From Gari tellinella (taxonomy: Eukaryota > Mollusca > Bivalvia > Cardiida > Psammobiidae), in the NCBI GenBank assembly GCA_922989275.2, contig OV277874.1, positions 17,782,154 through 17,846,153 of the forward strand: a stretch of DNA of 64,000 nt. Reading direction: 5' to 3'. The position numbers were made by a program, and so were the translations under genes. This document shows positions 21,696-33,341 of this stretch, in pieces; position 1 is the first letter of the stretch; each line of letters starts with the position of its first letter. The notes below the pieces were generated by a model. The model made no database searches, was not told where the DNA came from, and was given only the letters and a program-made list of their open reading frames with translations.

Positions 21696-22795
21696 TAGGA
21701 ATAAACAACATCTTTTTGACGTTCATGACGGTATGACTACATTAGCTTCGCAGGGGGTAAATTTTGTAAACGCCCGAAGGGCGTTTTCAATTTAATTCAC
21801 CCCCGAAGCTAATGTAGTCATACCGTCATGAGCGGCAAAAAGATGTTGTTTATTCCTTATATTTATATTTTTATTTTCTGTCATCCATTTAATGTGTAGT
21901 TTGACCAGATTTGTTTTCATGTATATGAATATACCATATACCGGCCAAATGGGTTTGATAGATGTAATATCGATGTAATAGCCATTCCAGTTTCTAAATA
22001 TGGTGTCAAAAGTAGTCCTTACTACATGTACTGTATTTGCATAATAATTTCAGGATTTTTACGCACTAAACTTTCTCGCTGTGCTTTAAGAACGCTCGTA
22101 AGAAACTAAAACAAAAATTTCAATCTGAATATCTATTATCAAAGCATATTTTAAACAATTAGGTGGCGCAAGTTTTTATACACGCTTTACAGATAGCAAC
22201 GCGAATAGCAACGCTGAAATGCGACTACACAGTCAGCGTGTACACACACCCGCGGCCATCCGTGGCATATCCGATACACATAGGCTAGTTTCAATATGTC
22301 ATAACGGAACATTACGTTACCAATTTAGTAAGTGTGAATGCATTATTTTGCTTTATGTTTGAGCGACTTTCCTATGTAATTCTGGTGAACAAATTGTTTG
22401 AACTTGTCAATTTCAAACCGTAATTGGAAGACAACTTGTCTAATATATAAATAGAACACTCGGAGAAGGGAGAGAACGCGTACAGCTTTAATGACGGAGC
22501 GTAATATGATAACCTCCCTTTAAAACAGCATTTAATTTTTTTTATCGCAATTTGATTTTAATTGAACTGTCTGTGACTTTAAATAGGGGTTTCGAGATAC
22601 CCGAACGGCTAATCTAAAAGTAGATCCTAACTTGGTCGGTATCTCTCCGCCGTATGGAAGATTTTCTTCGCGGCGGAGACTCCGCCCTCTTTCTAACTGG
22701 CTGGAACCGGATTCGATTCGTAGGTTCATCGAGAATTGACCTGCATATTTTTAATACGATTACATAGAGACTTTACAGGTTGAATGTAAATATTA
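21696..22795. repeat. 1.1-kb tandem duplication, unit 1
   Basis: Begins TAGGAATAAACAACATCTTT and runs to the same sequence at 22796, exactly 1100 bp. Its first 172 bp form a palindrome: GTATGACTACATTAGCTTCG mirrored by CGAAGCTAATGTAGTCATAC, with the small inner hairpin CGCCCGAAGGGCG. Further on are a TATATAAATAG motif (about 22445) and, on the minus strand at 22729-22532, a 65-codon frame that I do not recognise. Confidence 0.92.
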
Positions 22796-23897
22796 TAGGA
22801 ATAAACAACATCTTTTTGACGTTCATGACGGTATGACTACATTAGCTTCGCAGGGGGTAAGTTTTGTGAACGCCCGAAGGGCGTTTTCAAATAAACTTAC
22901 CCCCCGAAGCTAATGTAGTCATACCGTCATGAGCGGCAAAAAGATGTTGTTTATTCCTTATATTTATATTTTTATTTTCTGTCATCCATTTAATGTGTAG
23001 TTTGACCAGATTTGTTTTCATGTATATGAATATACCATATACCGGCCAAATGGGTTTGATAGATGTAATATCGATGTAATAGCCATTCCAGTTTCTAAAT
23101 ATGGTGTCAAAAGTAGTCCTTACTACATGTACTGTATTTACATGATAATTTCAGGGTTTTACGCAGTAAACTTTCTCGCTGTGCTTTAAGAACGCTCGTA
23201 AGAAACTAAAACAAAAATTTCAATCTGAATATCCATTATCAAAGCATATTTTAAACAATTAGGTGGCGCAAGTTTTTATACACGCTTTACACATAGCAAC
23301 GCGAATAGCAACGCTGAAATGCGACTTCACAGTCAGCGTGTACACACACCCGCGGCTATCCGTGGCATATCCAATACACATAGGCTAGTTTCAATATGTC
23401 ATAACGGAACATTACGTTACCAATTTAGTAAGTGTGAATGCATTATTTTGTGTTTGAGCGACTTTCCTATGTAATTCTGGTGAACAAATTGTTTGAACTT
23501 GTCAATTTCAAACCGTAATTGGAAGACAACTTGTCTAATCTATAAATAGAACATTCGGAGAAGGGAGAGAACGCGTACAGCTTTAATGACGGAGCGTAAT
23601 ATGATAACCTCCCTTAAAAACAGCATTTAATTTTTTATATCGCAATTTGATTTTAATTGAACTGTCTGCGACTTTAAATAGGGGTTTCGAGATACCCAAA
23701 CGGATAATCTAAAAGTAGATCTTAATTTGGTCGGTACATGTATCTCTCCGCCGTATGGAAGATTTTCTTCGCGGCGGAGACTCCGCCCTCTTTCTAACTG
23801 GCTGGAACCGGATTCGATTCGTAGGTTCATCGAGAATTGACCTGCATATTTTTAATACGATTACATAGAGACTTTACAAGGTAAATGTAAATATTTG
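22796..23897. repeat. 1.1-kb tandem duplication, unit 2
   Basis: A near-identical direct copy of the preceding unit, including its palindrome (22796-22968). Differences are scattered substitutions, a loss of TTTA near 23447, and a 6-base gain (ACATGT) near 23737 that keeps the minus-strand frame open (67 codons at 23830-23627). The two frames may be conserved only because the duplication is recent. Confidence 0.92.
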
Positions 23898-23928
23898 TAA
23901 CTGAAGATAAACTGCACTGCCACACTGT

Positions 23929-24306
23929 TACAGTGGTCCCTCTATACAACGACACTCAATAAGAGACACATACTGTGTGCGTTGTTCCGAGGGAGTCGTT
24001 AAAGGGAGGAAAAATTTAGACTTGGCTTTCATTTGCAAACAGCTTTAATCCAGATCAGACGCCGCGTAAATCGGCGTCTGATCTGAACTCCAGCTGTTTG
24101 TCACTCGACATTATACCTGTTCTATCAAAGAAGTGTCCACTTTATGTGTTACTTTAAGAAAAATACAGTAAACGACAACTTTAGCAGACGATATTGCAGC
24201 AGTAAAAGCGTTAGACATAATTGTTTTGTTTAGGGAACTGTAGTAATGGTCCTTGTAAGGAGGGAGTTGATGTTAGGGGGGCCGTTGTAAGCAAGGAACA
24301 CTGTAA
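23929..24306 (+). mobile_element. Hairpin-core MITE, family D copy 1
   Basis: TACAGTGGTCCCTCTATACA at the left and AAGGAACACTGTA at the right. Core GCAAACAGCTTTAATCCAGA ... CTCCAGCTGTTTGTC around CAGACGCCGCGTAAATCGGC. Subterminal GACGACAACTTTAGCAGACG is shared with family B. The termini contain repeated GTTGTAAGGAGGGAG blocks. Length 378 bp. Confidence 0.88.
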
Positions 24307-24428
24307 ATCATATATCGTAAAATTGCACCGTTGACAAGTAGGGTTTAAATGTACCTTTCATCAAGTACAAGTTAATTAAATGAAACCGTACTTGATAACC
24401 GTCTTGGAGACATGTCAGACAGTTCTAA

Positions 24429-24720
24429 TACAGTGGAGAATCTGTTATTCTTTCCCGTTTAAACGCAAACGTACGCAAACGCAAAGCACTAAAACGTAGA
24501 AAAGAACAACTTTTGGACAATTCTGATAATTCTTGTTTATCTTGGTGGCAAACAGTTTGGAGCCTGATCAGACGCCGGGTTACCCGGCGTCTGATCTGGC
24601 TCCAAACTGTTTGCACTGCAAATAATAGTTTTAGCGTAAACGCGTTAATTGGGAAAGAATAACAGATTCTCCACTGTATGACGTCACGAATGACGTCAGA
24701 ATAACAGATTCTCCACTGTA
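24429..24720 (+). mobile_element. Hairpin-core MITE, family A copy 11 (250 bp) plus 42-bp terminal extension
   Basis: Body 24429-24678 is complete. Extension 24679-24720 is TGACGTCACGAATGACGTCA plus a second terminal 22 bp, at the same end as in the copy at 17934. Confidence 0.93.
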
Positions 24721-24890
24721 CCTATATTAATGCAGTTTGTCACGTAGACTTCGCAACATGTATAGATCGATTTTATTCACCTGGCAGGGCGGAGCTAACC
24801 TTTGGCAAAGATAAACTAATTTATTTTTTATTTTAGGGGTAATAGCTATAGTTCCGAATTATATCGTTATTGTCGTGAAAATGGTATAAC

Positions 24891-25110
24891 CAGTGCTCCT
24901 TCTCTACAACAACACCCAATGGGAGACAAAAAGTGTGTGTGTTGTTCCGAAGGAGTTGCTATAGGAGGGAAAAGTAAGACTTGTCCTTCATTTGCAAACA
25001 GCTTGAATCCAGTAACGCAGCGTCTGATCTGGATTCAAGCTGTTTGTCATTCATCATTATACATGTATTCCTTTTGTCAAACTGTCCACTTATATGTAAT
25101 CCTGGGAAGA
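24891..25110 (+). mobile_element. Family D copy 2, truncated
   Basis: CCAGTGCTCCTTCTCTACAA and CACCCAATGGGAGAC are clear. The core lacks the left GATCAGACGCCG arm (AATCCAGTAACGCAGCGTCT). The right part stops soon after GTAATCCTGGGAAGAAAC. Confidence 0.75.
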
Positions 25111-25253
25111 AACAACGAACGGTAAATTCCAATAAAGAGCGTGCTGCAACCCCAGAGTTAAAGTGCAAAGGTCTGCATCGAAACTCCGCCCTGCCAAGTC
25201 AATAAAATCGGCCTTTACCGACAAAATGTATCGTCTGTAATAACAACTTTAAG

Positions 25254-26182
25254 CATTTCCTCAGTCCTTTGATTGACTCCCCTCCCTCATTGTTCTCAAT
25301 AGGCGTGAAAGTTACTGTAAAATTATGCAGCATTAGCTATACCAATCTCAGTTTATCTAGTGAGGCCCAGACATACTCATACTCAAGACATTTGTCAATG
25401 GTTATTTCTAACCAAACTATCAAAATTTTACAGTCCGAATTCATATGAGACGCTTCAATGATTCACAGTAATACATGTATGTATGAAACTGCGAGGGCAC
25501 TGCCTGGCTAGGCGCTGTCACCGAAAACAGGTCAGGAAATGTCTTTTAAGACATTTCCTCTGTCCTTTGAAGGAATCCCCCATTGTTCTCGATAGGCGTG
25601 AAAGTAACTTTAAAAGCATGCAGCTTATGCCATACCAATCTCAGGTTACCTGATGAGGCCCAGACATTCTCATACTCTAGTCGTTTTTCAATGGTTATTT
25701 CTAACCAAACGATCAGAATTTATCAATCGGAATTCAAATGAGACGCTTCAATGATTCACAGTAATACATGTATGCATGAAACACAGTATCTTTGCACGGG
25801 AACTGTCTGTTTAGGCGTTATCATCGTAAGTAGGTCAGGAAATGTCATAAAGACATTTCCTGACCTTCTTTCGGTAATAACGCCTAGTCAGGTATAAAAG
25901 CATTCAGCCCTGTGCGAGTTGTGCTGTTACTGTTATATTGTCTAGGGAAATAATCAGTGAAGCGGCTCGGGTGAGGCCGGTACCTATACCTTATATTTGT
26001 TAGCTTGGTTAGTAAACCATATTGAAAAAACTCTTGAGTGTGAGTATGTATGGGCCTGCCTAGATAACTTGAGATTGGTGAATTTGGCTGTGTGCACTTT
26101 ACTCCTGTTTTACAGTTACTTTCACGGCTACTGAGAACGATGAGTAGTGGGGGTTCCATCAAATGACTGAGGAAATGTCTTT
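25254..26182. repeat. Direct-direct-inverted triplet of a ~295-330-bp repeat
   Basis: Unit 1 is about 25254-25548, unit 2 about 25552-25848, both reading from ACATTTCCT to GGTCAGGAAATGTC, so each unit has short terminal inverted repeats. Shared text includes GGTTATTTCTAACCAAAC and GAGACGCTTCAATGATTCAC. Unit 3 (25851-26182) is inverted: it begins GACATTTCCTGACCTTC and ends GACTGAGGAAATGTC. A perfect 35-bp palindrome (25832-25866) marks the junction of units 2 and 3. Confidence 0.82.
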
Positions 26183-26224
26183 AACTGCTTTTTCTTTAAC
26201 CCATTACATTGTAACACGTTCACC

Positions 26225-26320
26225 TTTGAACCATGTATTTTAACTTTAACTCTCAATGAAGCCTAAAAGCGCGTTTGCAAACATTGGGATCCTAACGCGG
26301 CGTCTGATCAGGATCCGTCA
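26225..26320 (+). mobile_element. Family B fragment
   Basis: AACTCTCAATGAAGCCTAAA AGCGCGTTTGCAAAC then a broken hairpin (GGGATCCTAACGCGGCGTCT GATCAGGATCC) lacking its left CAGACGCCG arm. The rest of the element is absent. Confidence 0.65.
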
Positions 26321-26399
26321 TTACAGGTTCTACATCTGAGTTTGATCTACACTCTCAAAAACAGTATATAATATACATGTAGCTAAATATAGTGCTTTA

Positions 26400-26485
26400 G
26401 CTGTTTGTGGTTGTCAAACAGAGTAAATCAAGGCCACTCGCCGCGTCTTTGTAGTCAGCTGGCCTTGATCTACACTTTTTGCAAT
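26400..26485. repeat. Orphan hairpin with CAAACAG-type left arm
   Basis: TGTCAAACAGAGTAAATCAA GGCCACTCGCCGCG pairs with GGCCTTGATCTACACT TTTTGCA. It resembles the other core hairpins but the inner stem sequence differs. Sequence up to 27040 is otherwise unassigned. Confidence 0.5.
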
Positions 26486-27044
26486 GCAATAAGGCAGGTT
26501 TTGTCATGGCACTGCTCATATATAAATTGTATTTATTCGAAGCATTGACAATTTGATATGAAAGTCAAAAATAGATTGGGACTTGATCAGACGGGGGGTT
26601 GGGGGTTAGTACGTGTCTAAAATTTGCTTCAAACTGGATGCAATAGATATCTGTCCCTGAAGGGCAATCACCTTGTTTAGAAAGAACGCTTTCGTTACAA
26701 GTGTCAGGACATTGTCACCTTACAGTTGATGACATTTTCAGAAATACCTCCATGACCTCCGCAGATCGCATCACGTGCTCAATAATAACACTGTGCAACA
26801 ACGGCTAGACTATGAATTAATTATTCATAATTTCATATAAATGACAAATTGCTAACATTTATTTCGACATGCGCTCATGACTTTTTTTCTCCTTTACTGC
26901 CTCAACGTCAACTACTTTAACCCACTTTTTGTGCCCAGTGGATTCTTCCATGTTTATATATTGGATTAGTCCATTTTTTATGTAAGGGATGCCTGGTCAA
27001 AATTTTCATTTTCATTTTCATTTTGTTTTATATTAAAATTCCTA

Positions 27045-27116
27045 CCAACAAACAGTGTAGACCCTGATCAGACGCCGCATAATGCGGCGACTGATCAGAG
27101 TCTACACCGTTTGCCC
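27045..27116. repeat. Orphan core hairpin
   Basis: CAAACAGTGTAGACCCTGAT and ATCAGAGTCTACACCGTTTG pair around CAGACGCCGCATAATGCGGC. It carries the conserved hairpin without recognisable family A, B or D termini beside it. Confidence 0.75.
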
Positions 27117-27119
27117 ATG

Positions 27120-28130
27120 TCCCATGGGATCGTGGACACAAATATTTCTACATTGTTTTCACTTTTTTAATGATAACATTAATGTTTATGAATATGCTAA
27201 TAAGATACTTTAAAGAAAAAACTGTAAGTAAAATCCCAATGCTGTATCTTCAATTTTGTACCATTTTTAAATGTTTATGTCAAAAATTTGCTGTGATGTG
27301 GATACTTTTTAAGGTGTGGGTAATCAAAACCGTAAATGGGGGTTGCCATGGAAACGGTTAACATACACATAGTCTAAAAGAGTTTATTCTTGAGTACATT
27401 AGCGATTCTGATTGAGAACATTTTCTGCATATTTTTGTACCCATGAAACAAAGTTTAGTGGGTTGCATGGTAGGTCCAATTTGCCCCCAGATTTTATGCT
27501 ATAAACACCACACTCTTTAAGGACATTATGTTGAGGTGGGGGAATATTTTGCATAAACAATCATGACTACGAAATGAATATTTATGGCTGAAATATGAAC
27601 AAATATGTCTAAAGCCGGGTTTCTCTGTTCAAAATTGATACCATTATGGATTTGGTCGTATTCATAAAAGATCAGATACAAAATATTGTAAATGTTTGCC
27701 TATTTTGGAGAAATCTGTTATTTTGTTTTTATTATGCATATAAGGTTAATTATACATACAAACCGAAAATATACCGGGACCAAACATGGTATAATCTCAT
27801 AAATATTCATAAGTTTCTTATAATAAAAATAATTACGTTATACTTCATCAAACGGCCTGTGTCTCTACTTTACTTTGGTACTTGTTTTATATCTCTAGCT
27901 CTCCTAGAAGCAAAGTTATAGCCCCCTTTTACAAATAGGGTGTATTTGAAAATTACCTGGTGGTTACCATGGTAACCGTTAGATTACGCCAACATGTAGC
28001 AGTGACAAAACTAAAGTTTAAGTACATTCTAAAATATCGTGTAGAAAACTCAATACGTTTTGCTGCGATACGGCTTAACAGTAACTCCACTCTATTACGA
28101 CAACTAATAGAAACGTTAGTTGACAGCAGG
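27120..28130. other. Unassigned AT-rich DNA with two RFX-like palindromic motifs
   Basis: No gene is supported. GGTTGCCATGGAAAC at 27341-27355 and the perfect palindrome GGTTACCATGGTAACC at 27962-27977 fit the X-box type recognised by RFX factors. The 91- and 64-residue frames nearby are low-complexity and unrecognised. Confidence 0.45.
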
Positions 28131-28132
28131 CT

Positions 28133-28272
28133 CCAAGGTTATAAAGCTTTTTAGTTGAGTCTGAGTTTGTTCTCAAGCATTTGATTGGTCAGATTTGAGC
28201 CTAGGTCTTAAATCTGACCAATCAAAGGCTTGAGAATTACTTAAGACTCAACTAAAAAGCTTTATAAAGGTT
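28133..28272. repeat. 140-bp palindrome
   Basis: AAGGTTATAAAGCTTTTTAG TTGAGTC and GCATTTGATTGGTCAGATTT are mirrored by AATCTGACCAATCAAAGGC and ACTCAACTAAAAAGCTTTAT, around GAGCCTAGGTCTTA. Near-continuous stem, no coding capacity. Confidence 0.88.
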
Positions 28273-28379
28273 AGTTATATCGGGTGAGTAAACAGGTGAC
28301 TTCTCAAAGCAAAGTGACAATTAATGAATATAGAACAGATATCTCATAAAATACTATTCTGGTTTACTTTTACAATGCT

Positions 28380-28617
28380 TTAACCCTTTCATGATCAAAT
28401 TATTCGTGTGTTTTTTACTCCTTCACCGTTTCCTTGTCGTCTGCTTTAATTTTGTTGTCTACAATGTCGTTTCAAAATTATAAAATAAGGCAGTTGGACT
28501 GAAGAAATTTCAAAACGAGTGTCATACAGTTGGGATCATGACCAAACGCGCGGCGTCTGATCAGGATCCAAACTGTTTGCAAACGCGTTTTAAGCGTCAT
28601 TGAGAGTGATAGGGTTA
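28380..28617 (-). mobile_element. Family B copy 5
   Basis: TTAACCCTTTCATGATCAAA at the left and AGAGTGATAGGGTTA at the right. The minus-strand core reads GCAAACAGTTTGGATCCTGA TCAGACGCCGCGC with a shortened loop. GTTGTCTACAATGTCG and TTGTCGTCTGCTTTAATT are the family's subterminal motif. Confidence 0.82.
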
Positions 28618-28828
28618 GTCTCTTGCCTTAATTACACAATGATAATAAAACAATTAAGGGTATAGACACATCCAAAGAGGTTTCTTTAAGTGTATAGAGT
28701 TTATTGTTGTCTCATTTTAAAGAAAAGTATTACAAACTCAGTACGACAGTCGTCTGGTTGTTATGGAAACGAAAAATACCTATATATTTAGGTAGGGGAT
28801 TAGACTCTCATAATTTGATGGATTGTAG

Positions 28829-29016
28829 TAACAGTCGAGACGACTTTATTCTTTCCCAATAAATGCTTTTACGCTAAATCTTTTATTTTCATTGCAAACA
28901 GTTTGGGCCAGATCAGACTCCAAACTGTTTGCCTCTCATATTAAGACACATTTGGTAAAGAACGCGTCACTACATGTAATACTCAATGAGTTAAACGGGA
29001 AAGTACAACGTCTGTA
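28829..29016 (-). mobile_element. Family A element, internally shortened
   Basis: TAACAGTCGAGACGACTTTA TTCTTTCCC at the left, GGGAAAGTACAACGTCTGTA at the right. The core is collapsed to GCAAACAGTTTGGGCCAGAT CAGACTCCAAACTGTTTGCC, that is, the CGCCG stem has been deleted precisely. Confidence 0.72.
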
Positions 29017-29349
29017 TTTATATTTGTGTAATTTCGAATTCGAAAATAAGCGATGACATTTAGACATGAAAGCAAACTTGTTACTCCGTAAAATGATTCG
29101 ATATAACTTATACGTTTTTCTAATTGTTTGTTAGAATTGAGACATTTAAGCTAATTGTTTTCGATAAACCACCTGATGGTTTAACACTCTTGTCAAAGTT
29201 TCAGAAAATTGTTCACACAAATAATGGCAAAGTGCATAAGGGTATACTTGTATTTATTTTTTTATTTATTTATTTCTCTTCAGTGCACAATACATCAATA
29301 ATTACATAACACACCAATAATCATTTAGTACACTACCACTCTAATTAGA

Positions 29350-29665
29350 GTTATAAGAGACTAAAAGCATGTAACTTAAAAACAGCATAGCAACTATCAT
29401 ACACACAAGATAAGATAAAGTTGAAATTAACTAGCAATCTGTGAGAATTATACTGAAAAGGCACATGTAGAATATGTTCTGAGACTAAAACAGATCATAT
29501 GTGTCTTCTCAGTACAATTCATGACACATTAGCCAAATTGAATCCAAATATCACATAATTATTATTGCACCACTTATTTAAGAAAAGCATAAGCCACCGG
29601 TCCATGCGAACATCAGCCAGTCCCATGCTCAGGTCAAATGAGTTATTTCCCTTGGATCAAGCAAT
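29350..29665. repeat. Dispersed ~300-bp repeat, family H copy 1
   Basis: CATATGTGTCTTCTCAGTAC AATTCATG, AAATATCACATAATTATTAT TGCA, AAGCCACCGGTCCATGCGAA CATCAG and TTCCCTTGGATCAAG recur in the same order at 30690 and, more diverged, at 32885. No terminal repeats found. Confidence 0.8.
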
Positions 29666-29798
29666 TATCCATCATTAAGGCCTTTCGCTACCGGAAGTCG
29701 GTCTTGCGGGCGAGCGGATATGCGTCTTGGCAACATAGACTTTTTCCGTACGTGCTTATACTAGAACATTTATATAAAGGAAAATGTTGATACGATCT

Positions 29799-29892
29799 AG
29801 TATGATCCTTCATAGCGCAGTGAGCAGAGTGATTGGCTAAAAATTCAATGGTCATAGGTTCGAGACCCATCCGATCCAAATATTTTTTTTAA
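29799..29892 (+). repeat. tRNA-like sequence, probable SINE head or tRNA pseudogene
   Basis: A box-like TAGCGCAGTGAG at 29813-29824 and a perfect B box GGTTCGAGACC at 29857-29867 are spaced as in tRNA genes. A run of eight T (29883-29890) could act as a Pol III terminator. The T arm pairs except for one mismatch, but I cannot pair the seven bases before CCA-like CCGATCCA with a 5' acceptor strand, so a functional tRNA gene is unlikely. Confidence 0.55.
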
Positions 29893-30689
29893 GTGTCCGA
29901 TTTATTGACTTGTCAATCCATAACGCAGTAATCAAGGGACATGTTATGTTTAGTCTTTGTTGATTAGAATAAGTGATGTTATATACGATCCAATTATATG
30001 TCCACTTACATGTACGTTTTAATTTAATGACTTACAAGTCAATAAAATCGGTATGCATGTACACGATTTGATCGAACTATAAAGCCACACATTGAAGCTT
30101 ATCAATACGTCAACCTTTTCAAGATCAACATTGCCCATTATTATTATGTTTAAACAATAGAATTAACCTTGTATGCAAGTCCGTGAATAAATAATAGCGC
30201 ATTCTAATTTTAAGGTAAGTAAGTGTATCTCAACTTCAAATTGCCCCCATTTTAATAAGAAAATCTTTTATAACAACAAATCCTGACTGTAATATTTTCT
30301 AATTTTTTCTGACCAACTGTTTCATCAACCATATATTTGAAATAAATGAAAAAAAATATACATTGAATGAGTCAGTTTTTTGTAATTCAATTTTTTAGCA
30401 TTTTGCAAAATTTAAATAGCTGATAACATCTTTCTGAACACCTTTATTCAAAATGTTTTTAGCTTTTCTTGTAATGAATGTTGTGGACTTCTTATTGGGC
30501 CAGACTAATAGTCATTAGCTTTATTTATTTTTGAGAAAAATAAAATCATCAAAATTCCAGGTTTTTGTCAGAAAAAGAGACCTTAAAGACAAACCACACG
30601 ATAGATTTTGCTTATATTTTCACACATTGATTCTAAGCCTATTATCATTCTTCATGAAAAGTTTCATAACAATTGTATGGAAACTAAGC
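29893..30689. other. No supported feature
   Basis: AT-rich sequence between two family H copies. No hairpin element or recognisable frame. Confidence 0.4.
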
Positions 30690-31005
30690 GCACATGCGAA
30701 GTACCTTAAAACAACATCTCAACTATCATACACATAAGATAGAGTTGAAAATGAATTGCAATCTGAAAGAACTATAATGAAAAGACACATGTAGAATATG
30801 ACCTGAGAATAAAACAGATCATATGTGTCTTCTCAGTACAATTCATGGCACATTAACTAAACTGAATCCAAATATCACATAATTATTATTGCACTACTCA
30901 TTTAGGAAAAGCATAAGCCACCGGTCCATGCGAACATCAGTTAGTCCCATGCTTAGGCCAAATGAGTTTTTCTTTTGGATCAAGCCAATTCTCCATCATT
31001 AAAAC
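30690..31005. repeat. Family H copy 2
   Basis: Matches copy 1 closely from CTATCATACACA through CATATGTGTCTTCTCAGTAC and AAGCCACCGGTCCATGCGAA to GATCAAGCCAATTCTCCATC. Confidence 0.8.
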
Positions 31006-32884
31006 AACAAGTCAAATATCATAAGATTTTAAGATTTTATTTCCACCTTTAGACTAACAAGTCCATGAGGTAACACATTCAATACATTCATCAAGATAAC
31101 ATTGATCAACAGAAATAATCTATATCATTCAAGCTAGTTTTCAATGCGTACATATAAATTTTCAGCGATCTAGCCACCCTGAAAAAGTTTGTTCTAAAAA
31201 TAATTAGACTGCAGACTGATACAAGTCATCTGCAAACAGTTCAGACTAGGGTCAGACAGTTCCTTCTATGGAGACTCTGTCTGATCTTTGGTTACTCTGT
31301 TTACCAAACACAAAAATCTACCTTAAGTTACAAAGCTGCAGTACTTTTTGAAATTGTTATTGTAATAAATATTTTGAAAGAGAAGCTGTATGGTGACTAG
31401 ATCTAGATCTTATACTGAAACTGTTCTCATTTACAATGCAAGTATAAGTACAAATTAATTGTTATTTATCATAAATGCTTTTTGTATAGTCGTAGACTGT
31501 TATTGTTTCAATGCTCTTAAAGTAATCGATGAAATATAAACTCAAAAGCTCTAAACTTCGTTCTTGATTTATCAACTTTTTCCAAGAGCAAATTTCCATT
31601 ATCTCTTGAAACTGTATCCATCAATCTAGAACCTCTACTATGAATCCTCTGGAAACAAGTTTTGTTTTTGTAGCGGAGAAGGTGTATATGTAGGCTATTT
31701 ATTTATATAAACTTAGCCTTGTGTAACTTTATAACTTATAAAACGACCAAACAGAACGCACAACGTATAGTTCTATGGCATACTTTTCTACCCACATAAA
31801 ACCTATAGTTCTGACAACGTATCAACAACAAATTCAGTAATATATAGAACTAGTAACATCTGAACAAATGCATGACATAACAAATGCATGACAATGCATG
31901 AAAAGCATTATATACAGTAGCCATTTATTCTATTATCATAATGAGAGATCTTCGCATATAACGTCACAACTGTCAGTAGAATTGATTTATGGTCCAAGGG
32001 ACGCAAACCCTATAATTACATTTAAACCTGACGCGATGAACTTATACCCCCTGCAATATCATCGCGCTGCACGCACCAACAATGTGTCCAGCAATACCCG
32101 TATCTTAGAGATTCAAGTGTCATGTTCGCCGGCTCCGCCGTTGATCTTGGCGATTTAATTAAAAGTTTTCGTGAGAAAATGAGAGAATCTTAAACGATAG
32201 CCGGTTAACGAGTGCAGCCCGATATCATCGCAAAAAGATTCTGATAGATTGATCAAATTAGATCTATCAAACAACATCTAATAGGTCAAAATAAAATAGT
32301 TCAAATTAAATCTGTTAACCAACATTATATATCTATCAAAAGTGCTCGACAGAATCCAGAACCCCGGCTACCTATAAGAAACGTTTAATTTCCGATATCT
32401 GCAGCCAAACTTCAAAACCGCGCCAAGCACCTGTGAGATCCATCGACAGAAAAGTAATTACGTAACGAATGACGTCAAAAGTGACAACATAGGGAATTCC
32501 GCTAACATTCTTGGTGAAATCCTTGTGACGTCAGTGCCTACTGTAGAAAACCTGCAGCTTAATGCAAGTTGAAAATTTACACACAATTACAAGTCCTCTA
32601 CTAAGAGAATGATATAGATCTATGCAACAGCTATAGAAAAAAGGGAAAAACAAACATTTTAATAGTTATGTAGATCTATTTCGAAGTGTACTTAGTAACG
32701 TTGACTTGATCCTGATTTTAATTTTCAACTGCTGCTGGTATTCCCAGTAGCTGGGGTAGGCAGCAGGCGGCTACCACTTTAATTCCAGTTTACGTGAGAA
32801 AATGAGAGCATATTAAAGTTTAATTTAAACGACAGCCATCTGGCGAGTACAGCCCGACAACACCACAAAAAGATCCTGATATAG
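31006..32884. other. Unassigned DNA with a short internal duplication
   Basis: CGTGAGAAAATGAGAGAATC TTAAACGATAGCC ... GCAGCCCGA at about 32170-32225 recurs at about 32791-32860 with small changes. At 31229-31308 a CTGCAAACAGTTCAGAC ... CTGTCTGATC ... CTGTTTACC arrangement recalls the core hairpins but pairs poorly. Otherwise nothing is recognised. Confidence 0.4.
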
Positions 32885-33190
32885 CTGGGCACATTATTAC
32901 AAAAACCATACACAAGATAAGGTTGATTTTGAATAACATTTTGAAAAATAAAGCAGTTATACTGAAAAGACACATACCCAATATGACCAGAGACTGAATC
33001 AATTTATATGTGTCTTCTCATTACAACTCATGGCACATTAATTTAAATCTAAATATCACATAAATATTATTGCATTATTCATTTAGGGAAAGCAGAAATG
33101 ACTGGTTCAAACACCAGTCCATTAGTCCTCTGCTTTGGATAACTGAGTAATTTCCCTTGGATCATTCACTGTATTGACACTCATTAATGC
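32885..33190. repeat. Family H copy 3, diverged
   Basis: TATGTGTCTTCTCATTACAA CTCATGGCACATTAA, AAATATCACATAAATATTAT TGCA and AATTTCCCTTGGATCA match copies 1 and 2 in order; the middle (CCACCGGTCC region) is altered. Confidence 0.7.
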
Positions 33191-33341
33191 ATGAGTTTTA
33201 CAACAGTTTATATAATATTGTATGTCATACTGTGTGAACTTCATTACAAAACGGAAGTTAGATCCATTGAAATAGGGGAAGCCCTTGTTTTGGGGAATTC
33301 TTGGTGTTTTTAAAGAACAATTCTGATTAAAGGTTTCTTAA

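Noticed and set aside
29799..29892. Functional tRNA gene
   Set aside because: Pol III boxes are good but the acceptor stem cannot be paired, so only a tRNA-like SINE head or pseudogene is called.
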